A DNA stretch of 64,000 nucleotides from Neocallimastix lanati (nom. inval.) (GCA_016946835.1 JACVTC010000046.1:1016001-1080000); one strand, 5' to 3'; shown: positions 12,494 to 24,473, counted from the stretch's first letter. A program made the numbers and translations. The notes: a model not told the origin generated them from the letters alone.

Positions 12494-12897
12494 TCATTTT
12501 CATGTATTTCCGAAGGCTAAAATAGAAACAATCCAACGTGAAATAGTACGATATGCCAAAGTTGTGCTATGGTTTGGTGACTTTACAGGCAATCATTTTG
12601 AAAGGAAAGATTGATTCACGGTCAAGAGTCATGAAATCCGCAATGTTCGAATGGTTGGTAGTGAGAGAGAATTAGCATAATAAATATAGGTTGGGAAAAG
12701 TAATTTAATAATGGTTAATCGTGATAACCTCCGCTCACTGACGAAAAACAAATCCCGGCATTTAAGAATGAAATTTTGTGATCAATCTAACGCCTACTTT
12801 ATCACTATTTCCTCATACATTCTTATTACAAAGTCACAATACTACACTTTCTTTGAGTTTGTGCTATATCAAAACAATAAATATTGTATTACTCATC
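12494..12897. other. Unexplained, coding-like island
   Basis: Base composition is clearly richer in G and C than the surroundings. Short open stretches occur in several frames, for example near 12497-12617 and, in the next frame, near 12622-12675 (ending MFEWLVVREN). No intact gene can be drawn. It looks like the remains of a gene or transposon. Confidence 0.4.
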
Positions 12898-13371
12898 TTA
12901 GAAATTTTCTTCAGAGCCAGCAGAGCAAGGTGTCGAAGAACCTGATATAATTGAATAATAATCAAGGGACATATCATCTTCAGATATTCCTTCCTCTTCT
13001 AATAAATAATTCAATTCTTCATTCGCTTTATCTAACACATCAGTGTTATTTTCTGACAGAGCCTTCTCTTTAGCTAAAAGTAACATCACCATACTAATTT
13101 TATTCATTCTATTTCTAAAACAATCCATTTGTTCCTTGTCAGTATATCCTGAGATAAAACTATAAGACTTACTTGCAATATCATCACTTTTTTCGCTAAA
13201 ATCAAACAAATCTGCAGAAGAAACGTTATTTCTTTGATGAACATACGATATCAATTCCTCACTTTTAGACATGACATCTGTTAACCAATATACAGTGTTT
13301 TTTCTATTTTTATAAAGCTGGCCTAAATTTTCTGCAGGACCCTGTACATACGGTGAAACAATGTATTGCAT
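12898..13371 (-). CDS. Hypothetical 157-residue protein
   Basis: ATG at 13371, stop at 12898-12900. The frame is open to a TTG at 13395, but ATG is the sensible start. The N-terminal part reads MQYIVSPYVQGPAENLGQLY. The middle is helical and charged (LLLAKEKALSE, EELNYLLEEEGISEDD) and the C-terminus is acidic and Ser-rich (ends SSTPCSAGSEENF). No signal peptide or membrane segment is obvious, and I recognise no family. Its composition is less AT-rich than the flanks. An upstream exon is possible, since ttttag precedes the ATG. It could also be a fragment of a longer gene. Confidence 0.5.
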   Translation of the reverse strand: MQYIVSPYVQGPAENLGQLYKNRKNTVYWLTDVMSKSEELISYVHQRNNVSSADLFDFSEKSDDIASKSYSFISGYTDKEQMDCFRNRMNKISMVMLLLAKEKALSENNTDVLDKANEELNYLLEEEGISEDDMSLDYYSIISGSSTPCSAGSEENF

Positions 13372-13611
13372 AAAGACTAAAAAACTAAAATTCAATATTT
13401 TTATTATTCAATAGTTTTACAATAAATCACAATAATTTTTAATTACTCACAATTAAATTTAATAATTATTACTGTTATTAAACGGTTTTTACAATTAAAT
13501 TCAATATTTATTTTTATTATTTTATGAATTTATGGATTATGAATTATAAGTGATGATTTTTAAATATTTAATTAAAAATTATTTTCATATTTTTTTTTTT
13601 TCAAATAATTA

Positions 13612-13743
13612 AATTATAAAACTTTTTTTATTTTAATATATTTTTATTTAATTTCAATTATAAAACTTTTTTTATTTTAATATATTTTTATTTAATTTCA
13701 ATTATAAAACTTTTTTTATTTTAATATATTTTTATTTAATTTC
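13612..13743. repeat. Three perfect tandem 44-bp units
   Basis: A unit beginning aattataaaacttttttta is repeated three times without visible changes. Confidence 0.9.
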
Positions 13744-14765
13744 AATTCAATTTTACTTACATATAAAATATTATTGTTTCATATTATCATACAAATAAAA
13801 TATTAATAATATTTAGAATTTTCAACATATTTATATTTAATTTTTAATTAACTAAAATATTTATTAATATTTACTAATATTTATTAATATTTATTGATAT
13901 TTATTAAAATTTATTAAAATTTATTTATCAATATTATGGTATGATATGAATTGTGAGTAAAAATTAATAAATATTTAAATAAAAATTATTTCAACACACG
14001 CTATTTAAAATATATGAATTTCACTATATTTAACTTTATTTATACATTAATAATAAAATCCTTATGAATATTAATAAACTATTATGTGAAATAACTTGTA
14101 AAGCATTACGAACATAGTAGATCTTACCCTATTGCCGTATTGGAATATATTCTATCAAATGATTAGATATTTTATTTTTCTTTCAATAACAATAATTATT
14201 TTTTTTTTTTATTATTTTTTTTTGTAAATAATTACAGAATTTATTTATTTTAGACGTTTTTAAATTTCATTTCAATTTTATTTGTTATTTTAGAATTTAT
14301 AAATATTATTATTTTCAATTTTTATACATAAAAATACTAATAATATTAATTTATATATTCATTTTTAATCTATTAAAAATTCTATTTTTTTAAACATAGA
14401 GTAATAAATATAATAAACATATTTTTAATAGAATAAAATAAACATATTTATTTATTTATATTAATTTATTTATGTTATTTATTTATATTTTTTATTTTTT
14501 TAATATCTAATAATGTTTAAATTTAATTATTATTTCTTCATAATTTTGATAAAAAATATTATTAATTTATATATAAAATTTTTTTATTTTTTTATATTAT
14601 ACATTATAAAAATTAAATTATTAATATAATAATCTATAATAAATATATTATTTTTATACATAAATATATATAATGTATATATATGATTGGATAATAAATA
14701 TTTCCCAATCATGCTTAATAATATTGATTCAAACAAAAAAAAACATCGAGTAGATTAGTTTAGTT
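13744..14765. other. AT-rich spacer upstream of eS6
   Basis: Degenerate attaatatttatt repeats near 13850-13930. A small mixed-composition patch lies at 14100-14150. No gene seen. Confidence 0.5.
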
Positions 14766-14778
14766 CTTTCTCTCTTAT
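14766..14778 (+). promoter_or_regulatory. Pyrimidine-rich tract before eS6
   Basis: ttctttctctctt sits 22-34 bases upstream of the eS6 ATG. Pyrimidine tracts near the transcription start are typical of ribosomal protein genes. The assignment is inference. Confidence 0.35.
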
Positions 14779-14799
14779 ACGAACTGTACTTTTGTCATA

Positions 14800-15840
14800 A
14801 TGAAGGTGAATTTTTAATGAATAAATGTGAATTTTAATGGATTAATGAATCATGTGTTAATTAAATTAGTTGTTTTAAATGATTTTTATTTTTTATTAAT
14901 TATAAAGTTTATATTATAAAATTTTTTTGTATAATTTCTTTATATATTAATAATTAAAAAATATGAATTTAATTTTAATTATGAATAAAAGTTAGTTCAA
15001 AAAATATTAATTGTAATTGTATTTTATCCTAATTAATTATCTATGATGTAGTTGAATATTTCTTACCCGGCCACCGGTGCCCAAAAACTTATCGATATTG
15101 AAGACGAACACAAGCTGTAAGTAATATTAGTTAATTTAACAATTGTTATTTTAATTTGTATTAATACCAATATATTTATTGTATATAGTCGTGTTTTCTA
15201 CGATAAGCGTATGTCCGCTGAAGTCGATGGTGCTGCTATTGGCGATGAATTCAAGGGTTACATTTTCAAGATTACTGGTGGAAATGACAAACAAGGTTTC
15301 CCAATGAAGCAAGGTCTCCTTACCAACCACCGTGTTCGTCTTCTTCTTTCTAAGGGTCACTCCTGCTACCGTCCACGTCGTGTTGGTGAACGTAAGAGAA
15401 AGTCTGTTCGTGGTTGTATTGTTGGTAATGATATTGCTGTTCTTTCTCTTGCTATTGTCAAGCAAGGTGAACAAGAAATTGAAGGTCTTACTGACCGCTC
15501 TTGCCCAAAGAGATTAGGTCCAAAGAGAGCTTCTAACATTCGTAAGATGTTTAACCTCTCTAAGGAAGATGATGTTCGTCAATACGTTATTCGTCGTGAA
15601 GTTACTTCAAAGAAGGGTGTTAAGAACACTAAGGCTCCAAAGATCCAAAGACTTGTTACCCCAGTCACTCTTCAACGTAAGAGACACCTTATTGCTCTTA
15701 AGCGTAAGAATGCTGAAGCTTCTCGTGAAGCCGCTGAACAATATGCAAAATTATTAGCTCAACGTGTCAAGGAAAGAAACGCTCAAAAGCATGAATTACA
15801 TGAAAAGCGTCGTCTTAGCTCCAAGACTGGAAAGAACTAA
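14800..15840 (+). CDS. RPS6: 40S ribosomal protein S6 (eS6)
   Basis: Three exons: 14800-14805 (only ATG AAG), 15052-15116 and 15189-15840. The introns GTGAAT...GTAG and GTAAGT...ATAG keep frame, giving 240 residues, normal for eS6. The protein begins [18 protein letters not shown] and contains [47 protein letters not shown] and [15 protein letters not shown]. It ends in a basic helix with RRLSS, the position of the C-terminal phosphosites in other eukaryotes. It is part of the small ribosomal subunit. Codon use is strongly biased (GGT, CGT, AAG) as expected of a highly expressed gene. The minimal first exon is a common arrangement in intron-bearing ribosomal protein genes. Confidence 0.97.
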
Positions 15841-16489
15841 TTTAATAAAGATTATAATATGTTCAGATATTAAAAAATAATAATAATTAAAGTATTATTA
15901 AAAAAATTTTATTAATAACCGTGCAAATAAAGTACAGTTAATTTTGATTTGTTAAATTTAAATATTTAATATTTCATTGTTATATAAGAGAAAATAAAAA
16001 TATATGTATATATATGGAACAAATTATAGGAATGAAGGAAGATGAAGTTGAAGTATGAAGAAAAAAGCGTAAATAGGATGTAGTTGAAAATAAGAGTGAT
16101 AAAAGTAAATTTGATTAAGGAAATTTTGAATTTGATATTAAAAAGTAGAACATTTAATGGTGGTATTAAAATATATGATTATTTTTTAAAAAGAGTGAAT
16201 GTTAAAAAAGAATATGTGTATTGGTAAATAATAAATTTGTTGTTAGAAATGTTATGTTATTTAGCATTTAGTAAATTATTATAGTGTAATATATTGTTAA
16301 AAGAGAAAAAAATTTTCCTTTTTTTTAAGTTTAAATTTATATAAATAAAAAATAAATTTTAAAATGGAAGTTATGGATATACTTTAAAAATTATTTTAAA
16401 AATTTTATATCTATAATTTAAATATAACAACTACTCTTTATAGTTTTAAAGAATTTTAGGTTTGAATGTGTTATGCACGTGTGATAAGT
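15841..16489. other. Spacer downstream of eS6
   Basis: eS6 3' UTR followed by AT-rich DNA; somewhat more mixed at 16010-16150, but no sustained ORF. Confidence 0.5.
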
Positions 16490-17744
16490 AGTTTTTGAAT
16501 TAAGTTTAAAATACTGAGATATGGCAGGAAAATCAATCAAGCCAAGGCTTAAGAGAAAAATAAATTTGAAGTTGAGCTTAAAGTATCTTGAATTAGCTTT
16601 GGATTACGATTGGTAATTTGTAACAGATGTGGATATAAATTCGAGGCTTGTGTTGCCAAAGTTCCAATATGTTTGACGACAACTGTCCAGAACAACGTCC
16701 TTGTTGAAAATAGTAATCCTCGATTGGAACATTGATTTTCTAAATGTTTTCTTTAACGTGAATTTTGAATGAAATATTTTAAGGATATTGAAGTTCTTTA
16801 TGAAAAATTTTTTATAATTTCTAAATATTGTCCAATATTAAATAATGTAAACATTGTTATCACAGATATGAGTAATGTAGAATCAAGTACAGATTCTAAT
16901 AGTATTAATGAAGTTTATAATATTTATATTAATAACAATAAAAATAATATTGTTAATAATGGTAGAATTAGTGAAAGTGAAAATAGAAATATTAATATTA
17001 GTGATAGTGAAAATAATAGTATTGCTACTACTAATATAAATGAATAGTTAAATTAGCTATAATCGTACTAATATTAGTAATTTTCTGAGTAATGAGTGTG
17101 TAAAATATATATATGGCGTGGTACAAGTTATATTACTTCTTTCTTGGTAAAAGAGATGCAGAAATTATTGATATAAATTATAAAAAGGAATAGGATGTTT
17201 TGATTAAGAACCAAATTATTTCTAGTTTAAAAACGCCATTCTTTTTGCAATCTGCGGTTCTCTTTACAGAAATCTTTACAGAAACTATGCCTCGGGCTAG
17301 TACTCGATAAGGGTTGCTATACCGACGGTATAAGCACAAACTAACCAAGGGGCGTCAAGGGTGAAAATACAGTAAAACAGGCTAGCAGGGCCAATGCCTC
17401 TAAAAGAGAAGACCATAATTTCTTTCAGATAGTCAATTCAAGCCCTAATCCGGAATTATAAGAATTCCCTTTAAATAGAAATCTTATAATCTCGGAGGTG
17501 AGGTTCGTTGCATATGAACTTTTTTCTGAATTTATTTATACACTTTATTTTAAATATTACTTTTTTTTTTTTTTTTTCACATTACTATTTTAAATATTAT
17601 TAATATCTAATAAGAAAAATAATTTTTTTTTTTTTATTAATTCTGGGGTTTTTTTATAAAAGAAATAAATAATATTCATGTAATTAATAAATGAATAAAT
17701 ATATAAAGATTAAAGTTCGCAATAAATGCGGCTGTAATAAAAAA

Positions 17745-17745
<1 letters not shown>
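16490..17745 (+). pseudogene. Relic of family A non-LTR element, 3' half
   Basis: Parallel to the minus-strand family A copy at 32.6-33.7 kb. Shared pieces in order are the GRD/MxGKSIK region near 16520, the KFxxxVAK region near 16640, MKYFKDIEVLYE with the Asn/Ser-rich stretch (open at 16769-17047), TVKQASRANAS near 17370, and a 3' UTR ending gcggctgtaataaaa at 17727-17745. Frameshifts and stops break the ORF in many places. The element is 5'-truncated, as is usual for target-primed reverse transcription. Confidence 0.8.
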
Positions 17746-17776
<31 letters not shown>

Positions 17777-17811
17777 TTTTTCATTTTGATCATAATAATA
17801 AGAATATAGAA

Positions 17812-18356
<545 letters not shown>

Positions 18357-18603
18357 TATTATTGTTTAATATTTATTTATTAATAATTAGATATATAACG
18401 CAAGTGTTATATAAATGGTTAACAAAGATTTAAAGTACAGATAAAATTACATGTTTTTATATTTAATTGTGGCTTGTTCTAGATACATACTAATTTATAT
18501 TTTAATTTGTAATTACAATATATTTAATATAATTTAATTTAATATTTTATTAAACTTAAGCTAGACTATAACTTTATATTAATAAAATTAACATACGTTA
18601 ACA
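18357..18603 (-). repeat. Copia 3' LTR
   Basis: Begins TGTTAACG on the minus strand and ends TTAAACA, or TTAAACAATAATA if the six bases shared with the other copy are counted. The Gag-Pol stop codon (18588-18590) lies inside it. Confidence 0.9.
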
Positions 18604-21600
18604 CTCCCCCTCAAATTAGATTTTTTAATATTAAAAATCTTATTTGCAAATATACTCATTTTTGTACCATTAACATCTTTAGTGAGAGCGTCAGCTAACA
18701 TTTCTTTTGTATCTTTGTATTCTAATTTTACTTTCCTTTTTACTATATTATCTCTATTAAAATGAAATCTAATATCTATGTGTTTTAACTTTGTATTGAT
18801 TTCACCATTTTCAATAGTTATTTTACTTGCTAAATTATCTGTGAAAATGGTAATTGTTTTATTATAATTTATTAATTCTTTTAAAATATTTCTGATCCAT
18901 AGAATTTTTTTAATATTTTCGGATGTGCTAATGTATTCTGCTTCTGCTGTAGACGTAGCTACACATGTTTGTTTTTTAGAAATCCAGCATATGGGACTGT
19001 TTCCCATAAGTATTATTCCACCAGACGTAGATTTCCTGTCATTTAGATCACCTCCAAAATCGGCATCAGTGTATGCTATTATTTCCCCTTGTCCATCATA
19101 TACAATTTTATAATCTTTAGTACTATTTATATATCTGAAAATATTTGTTATTTTATTCCAGTCTGATATTGTGGGTTTTTCTGATTTTCTGGCAGCCTTG
19201 TTCACGGAGAATGCGATATCTGGCCTTGTGCATTTTGATAGATATATTAAGGAACCTATAGCACTCTTGTAGATTGTTTTATTGAAAGGTTTATTATTTT
19301 CAGAGATAGTGTTGTCTCCTGTGCATGGTGTTTTTCTTTTTCTCATTTCTTTTATATTAAATTTGTCTAATATATTATTTATAAAACTATTTTGTGATAT
19401 AATATATTTATTCTTTTGTTTTTCAATTTTTATGCCAAGTATGAATTCGGCTGGTCCACAATTTGATATTTTAAATTTTTCTTTAATTTTTGTAATTATA
19501 TTTTGTATTTCTTTGTCTTCACCAGTTATGATCATATCGTCTACATATAAACCTATGATGCATTTGGTTTTATTATTCTTTGAATATTTAAATATACACT
19601 TTTCAGATTTTATTTGTTTAAATCCATTTTTATTTAAAAATTTTGTAATCGTTTGGTTCCATTGCCTACCGGATTGTTTTAATCCGTATAGTGCTTTATT
19701 GAGTTTCCAGAATCCCCGCCCAAAGTTAGTATCACCTAGTGGAATAGTAGTGTAAATATCAGTATCTAATGGAGCGTTGAGATACGCAGCTTTAATATCT
19801 AATTGGTAGATATTCCAATTAAACTTAGCTGCTAAAGCGATAATAAGCTTTAATCCATCAATGTTTAAGGTAGGAGAATAAGTAAGTTCATAATCAATAC
19901 CTCTACGTTGTTTAAAACCTCTAGCAACTAGGCGAGCTTTAAATCTAACAATATTATTATTAGAGTCTTTTTTGGTAGCAAAAACCCATTTTGTCGAAAT
20001 AAGATTTTTGTTTTTAGGAATGTAATTAACGATGGACATAACATTATTATTGTATAAATTATTAAGTTCATCTTGTATAGCTTTATACCAGTAATTTTTA
20101 TTAGGACAATTAATAGCTTCATTAAAACTATTAGGTGTATCAGAGTAAATTGTAAAAACCATTTTTTCATTATTGGAAACATCATATTTAGGCCGAGAGA
20201 TATCATTAGTAATATTAAAGAAAGTTTCAGGACTTAAAGAACGTTTGAGTACGGACTGATTGTTAATCCCTGTCATATTATCAGTCATATTTACATCTTG
20301 GTCAGAAATAATGGAAATAATATTATTATTAATGTAATTAGTATCAGAACCTAAATCATGGTTAATAGAATAAGAATCCTGGGGAGTTTTATCGCCAATA
20401 GGAATAACATCATTTTCATCTAAATTTGAACAATTATAATTGTTAATTGATAGATTATCATCAACAACATTATCTAGTAAATTTTCATTAGTAGCAATAA
20501 TATTATTATTAAAATTGTCATCTTTAATATTTTTAGTGACAGAATCTTCATTATTTAAAGATTTATTAAGGGAAAGTTTAAATGTTTTATCAAAAGTATC
20601 ATTTGTTACAGATGTATTGATTTTATTATTATCATTAATTATATTTTTATTATTGACATTTTGAAAAAAAATTTTATTAATAAATTTTTGATTAATTTTT
20701 GAAAAATTTTTAAGTTTCATAGATTTATTACTGTTATCATTAATTTTATGTAACTTATTATCTTTATTAATAAATGTTGTAGATTCACGTGATGTATTAA
20801 AAGATTTTAATTTAGTGGAATTATTATTCATAATATTATTATTCTTCGTCATTATTGGGTCTGAATTTAAATTATAAGATTTAATTATTTTACCATTATC
20901 CAATGGTTGTAAATTAAAATTTTCTTCATTTTTTGAATAATTTTTATTATTAAAATTTTTTTCATTTTTAAATTTAGAAATATCAATATTTTCTTTAAGC
21001 GTTTTTACAGGAGTACTGGCAGGGGAATTTTCGGTTGGCTTGGAATCATTTATATTTGAGTTAACAGTATTAATCAGAGTCGGTAAAACGATATCATTTT
21101 TACAGGATTTTTTACTATATTCCTTATGGGTAATTGAAGGATTTTCAGCATCTTTTCCTTTTTCTGCCCAATTATGTTTATTTTTATAAGAATAACTGCA
21201 TTCACCTTTTTCAATGTAAGAATTATTTACCACGTTTTTTAATGAATGATTCAAATTATTTTTATTGTTTACATGGATATTGGTAAATATAAAATCATTA
21301 TTATTATTATTTAAAGAATTGTTATTGACCTTTTGAAGTATATTTTGGTTTTCTAGTACTGTGTTAGTATTTTGTTTATTATAATTTTTATTTAAACGAA
21401 CTATATTATTGTTACTATGTTTTACATTAGTTGAAATTTCATTATTTACTTCAGAAATTACATTTGAATTAATATTATTTTTTGCGTATAAATTATTTTG
21501 TTCTAAAGTAATATTGTGTTTATTGTTATGTGTGTTATTTGTTTTATTAAAATCCAATAGTTTATTTGTTTTTGTGTCCTTTTCTAAGGTTATGGTTTTA

Positions 21601-24473
21601 ATTTTGTTATTTTTATTGTTTAAATTAATTATATCGTCGTTGTTAATATTATAAACCATATTTTCTTTACCTTTATCTATATTTTTATTATTATTCATAT
21701 TATCTAAAATATTAATAATTATTTTCGTGTTATTATCATGTAAATTATTTTCTGCTTCTATTTTATTATCCTCGTTATCCATGTTCATATTGTTTAAATT
21801 ATCGTTTACAATAATGTTATTTAAATCAATATTATTATTGTTTTCATTTAAATTATTATTTTCATTGTTTAGAACATTATTTATGTTTTCTATATTATTA
21901 ATTATATTTTCATTTATAATATGATTATTTTCATTATTATTATTATTTACTATATTATTATCAATTTTTGTAAAAGAGAAATATGGGTCCACAAATCCTT
22001 CTTTCTCATATATATAGTTTGCTGGACATTCCTCTAAACATTCTACTTCTCTGACATGGTGTATTCTTTTGTTTTTTATGTCCATAATCCTATATGAGTA
22101 ATTTTTCTTGCTGAAACCAAGAAATATTCCTTCCTTTGCTTTTGGAGTGAAATTGGATTTGTTTTCCATATTATCAATATAATAACATTTACATCCAAAA
22201 GTTCTTAAGTGTTTTAAAGAAATACTTTTTCCTGATATGACTTCATCAGGTATTAAATTATTATTTCCTTCATGAGGAATCATATTATACAAATAAGCCG
22301 CATGTCTTACTGCATATTCCCAGAAATTTTCAGATAATTTTGCCCAAAATAATAAAGTTTTAGCTGTGTTTTTTATTGTTTGATTTATCCTTTCGGCTTT
22401 TCCATTATTTTCTGGACAATATGGTGGAGAGAATGATTTTTCAATTCCATTATCTTTACAGTATCTTCTTATTTTCTTATTTTTATATTCTTTACCGCCA
22501 TCTGTTTTAAATATTTTAACTTTATAATTATCAAATTGATTGTTAAGGTATTTTAGAAAATCGATTATAATGTCTGGCGCTTCAGCTTTAGATTTTAAAG
22601 TGAAGAGCCAAACTTTCCACGAATATTCGTCCAAGAAAGTTATAAAATATTTTTTGTCATTAATAGAACTGTTATATGGCCCCGAAATGTCAGAGTGTAT
22701 AACTTCAAGTATCTTGTTTGATTTAGGATTGTTCCCATTATGTGGGGAATGCTTCATTTTTACTACTTTACATTCTTTACATTTTGGGATCTTGATCTCG
22801 TGTAGTTCTAAATGTTTAGAAATATTTCTTATATATTGATGGCCCATTCTTCTGTGCCATATTTCTAGACTGTTTTGCCCTAAATCATCTAATGATAAAA
22901 TATTTTGATTATTTATTATACTTTTTGTGTTTATTTTAAATTGATTAAAATCAGTTGATAGAAACGTTCCGATAACATTTTTATCACAGTCAGATATAGT
23001 CAATTTTACTTTTTCTTGACTTATTGGCTCAATAACGGATGTTATACCTATTTTTGCGAATTCGATGGCACTTATCAAGTTTTTATGTGCCTTTTTTGAA
23101 TATAACACTTTGTTTAATTTTATATGGTAGTTGTTTATGGTAAATTCACAACTACCATATCCTTCAAAGTCTAAAGTAGTATTGTTTGCACATCTTAGTT
23201 GTACAAAATCTTCTTTATAATCTTTCAAAAGGTTTTTATCATTAGTTACATGTTCGTAAGCTCCACTATCATAATACCATTCAACTGTTTCGTTACTTTC
23301 TATATTTCTTTCAATTATGTTTACAGATTTTTCATCATTATCTATATTATATGGTTCATTTATTGATTCAATTAGCAAAGCATCATTAATATGTGGTTCA
23401 CATAATGGTCTGATGTCTTCAAAATTATCATCTCTTTCGCTGTCGCTTTCTTCATATTTAGAAGTTATTTTTTCCACTAAACCAAATGATTTTAATTCTT
23501 TTTCTTCATTTTTATGGTTTTTCTGGTAGAGTGATTGTTGCCTCCCTTCTTTTTTGTTTTCTCTTGCTTTCATATTGTATTTACAATCTTTTGTGAGATG
23601 TCCTCTTATCTCACAAATATGACAATATAAATTTTTGTTAGTTTTGTTATTGTTTCTGTTTATTTTCTTAACAAAACCTTTTCCTTTATGATAGTTTTTA
23701 TTTTTATAACGTTTTTCAATTAGATCTATATCCATTGGATCATCATGATCATCATGTTCATCCATTGTATTTTCCCAATTTTCTAGATATGATCTAGCTG
23801 AAATTCTATCTTTTATACTTTCATATAATTGTCTGGCGGTAGTTTCTAAAGTTACATCTATAATGTTTTTAAAGTCATTTGGTAAAATATTGAACATGTA
23901 CTTTAATTTTTCCCTTTCAGTCAAATTTACTCCGGCATCTTCCATTTCACCGAATATTTCATTTACGCTATCAGCCATCTTCATTATTTGGCTGCGGTCA
24001 TTTGCCTTAAGTTTTCGCAATTTCTTGAGCCAGTATTCAGTGTCATTATTCTTATCACCGTATTTTGAAGTTAGTTTTTCCATAATTGTGAATGTTTTCT
24101 TCATTCTACTAACTTCCCTTAATATTTTTTCTTCAACGTTTTGAATCACCATAAGCATTAACTGAGAGTCTTTCTCTTCTGCTTTAGCAATGATTCTATT
24201 TCGGTTTTGAGTAAACACTTCATTGTAGTTTACATTTTCTCCACGATTTAATTGTAATTCCTCAATAATCTTCAGGATAGCTTTTACCGTCTTAGATTCT
24301 TCATTAGGATTAAGTCTATAGTTATTATCCTTCAGGTGAGAGATAACATCTTCTTCAATGAATTCTTCCATTCCATATCTCCTAGCTGCAGTCATGATAA
24401 GGAAATTCCATGTGGCAAAATTGGATACACCACGAAGACGTTGGTCCTTAGCTAAGTTAAATTGATAGGCCAT
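18588..24473 (-). CDS. Copia Gag-Pol polyprotein, 1961 residues
   Basis: One uninterrupted ORF starting MAYQFNLAKD. In order: Gag (1-280); a zinc knuckle CHICEIRGHLTKDC (about 284-297); aspartic protease with DSGA (about 402); integrase with HHCC zinc site (540-568) and catalytic D595, D658 and E694 (HSDISGPY, KTDGGKEY, ENNGKAE); an Asn-rich linker of roughly 570 residues (about 870-1440); reverse transcriptase (ISTKWVFATK, QLDIKAAYLNA, LYVDD at about 1643-1646); and RNase H (YTDADFGG, STAEAEY, FTDN, ADALTK). All key catalytic residues are present. The order protease-integrase-RT defines the copia/Pseudoviridae type. There is no Gag/Pol frameshift, so both are made from one frame. The product copies element RNA to DNA and integrates it. 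The long Asn linker is unusual. Confidence 0.97.
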   Translation of the reverse strand: MAYQFNLAKDQRLRGVSNFATWNFLIMTAARRYGMEEFIEEDVISHLKDNNYRLNPNEESKTVKAILKIIEELQLNRGENVNYNEVFTQNRNRIIAKAEEKDSQLMLMVIQNVEEKILREVSRMKKTFTIMEKLTSKYGDKNNDTEYWLKKLRKLKANDRSQIMKMADSVNEIFGEMEDAGVNLTEREKLKYMFNILPNDFKNIIDVTLETTARQLYESIKDRISARSYLENWENTMDEHDDHDDPMDIDLIEKRYKNKNYHKGKGFVKKINRNNNKTNKNLYCHICEIRGHLTKDCKYNMKARENKKEGRQQSLYQKNHKNEEKELKSFGLVEKITSKYEESDSERDDNFEDIRPLCEPHINDALLIESINEPYNIDNDEKSVNIIERNIESNETVEWYYDSGAYEHVTNDKNLLKDYKEDFVQLRCANNTTLDFEGYGSCEFTINNYHIKLNKVLYSKKAHKNLISAIEFAKIGITSVIEPISQEKVKLTISDCDKNVIGTFLSTDFNQFKINTKSIINNQNILSLDDLGQNSLEIWHRRMGHQYIRNISKHLELHEIKIPKCKECKVVKMKHSPHNGNNPKSNKILEVIHSDISGPYNSSINDKKYFITFLDEYSWKVWLFTLKSKAEAPDIIIDFLKYLNNQFDNYKVKIFKTDGGKEYKNKKIRRYCKDNGIEKSFSPPYCPENNGKAERINQTIKNTAKTLLFWAKLSENFWEYAVRHAAYLYNMIPHEGNNNLIPDEVISGKSISLKHLRTFGCKCYYIDNMENKSNFTPKAKEGIFLGFSKKNYSYRIMDIKNKRIHHVREVECLEECPANYIYEKEGFVDPYFSFTKIDNNIVNNNNNENNHIINENIINNIENINNVLNNENNNLNENNNNIDLNNIIVNDNLNNMNMDNEDNKIEAENNLHDNNTKIIINILDNMNNNKNIDKGKENMVYNINNDDIINLNNKNNKIKTITLEKDTKTNKLLDFNKTNNTHNNKHNITLEQNNLYAKNNINSNVISEVNNEISTNVKHSNNNIVRLNKNYNKQNTNTVLENQNILQKVNNNSLNNNNNDFIFTNIHVNNKNNLNHSLKNVVNNSYIEKGECSYSYKNKHNWAEKGKDAENPSITHKEYSKKSCKNDIVLPTLINTVNSNINDSKPTENSPASTPVKTLKENIDISKFKNEKNFNNKNYSKNEENFNLQPLDNGKIIKSYNLNSDPIMTKNNNIMNNNSTKLKSFNTSRESTTFINKDNKLHKINDNSNKSMKLKNFSKINQKFINKIFFQNVNNKNIINDNNKINTSVTNDTFDKTFKLSLNKSLNNEDSVTKNIKDDNFNNNIIATNENLLDNVVDDNLSINNYNCSNLDENDVIPIGDKTPQDSYSINHDLGSDTNYINNNIISIISDQDVNMTDNMTGINNQSVLKRSLSPETFFNITNDISRPKYDVSNNEKMVFTIYSDTPNSFNEAINCPNKNYWYKAIQDELNNLYNNNVMSIVNYIPKNKNLISTKWVFATKKDSNNNIVRFKARLVARGFKQRRGIDYELTYSPTLNIDGLKLIIALAAKFNWNIYQLDIKAAYLNAPLDTDIYTTIPLGDTNFGRGFWKLNKALYGLKQSGRQWNQTITKFLNKNGFKQIKSEKCIFKYSKNNKTKCIIGLYVDDMIITGEDKEIQNIITKIKEKFKISNCGPAEFILGIKIEKQKNKYIISQNSFINNILDKFNIKEMRKRKTPCTGDNTISENNKPFNKTIYKSAIGSLIYLSKCTRPDIAFSVNKAARKSEKPTISDWNKITNIFRYINSTKDYKIVYDGQGEIIAYTDADFGGDLNDRKSTSGGIILMGNSPICWISKKQTCVATSTAEAEYISTSENIKKILWIRNILKELINYNKTITIFTDNLASKITIENGEINTKLKHIDIRFHFNRDNIVKRKVKLEYKDTKEMLADALTKDVNGTKMSIFANKIFNIKKSNLRGSVNVC
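18604..18612 (-). other. Copia polypurine tract
   Basis: GAGGGGGAG on the minus strand, immediately before the 3' LTR (TGTTAACG). This is the standard plus-strand primer site. No tRNA complement was recognised after the 5' LTR (24549 downward, GATTAAGAGTCTCAGTACTC), so the minus-strand primer is unclear. Confidence 0.85.

Noticed and set aside
12711-12950. 79-residue plus-strand ORF
   Set aside because: Overlaps the end of the longer minus-strand ORF and has no features; probably chance.
16010-16150. Short open stretch starting MEQIIGMKEDEVEV
   Set aside because: Stops after 14 codons; the following frames are closed and no splice model extends it convincingly.
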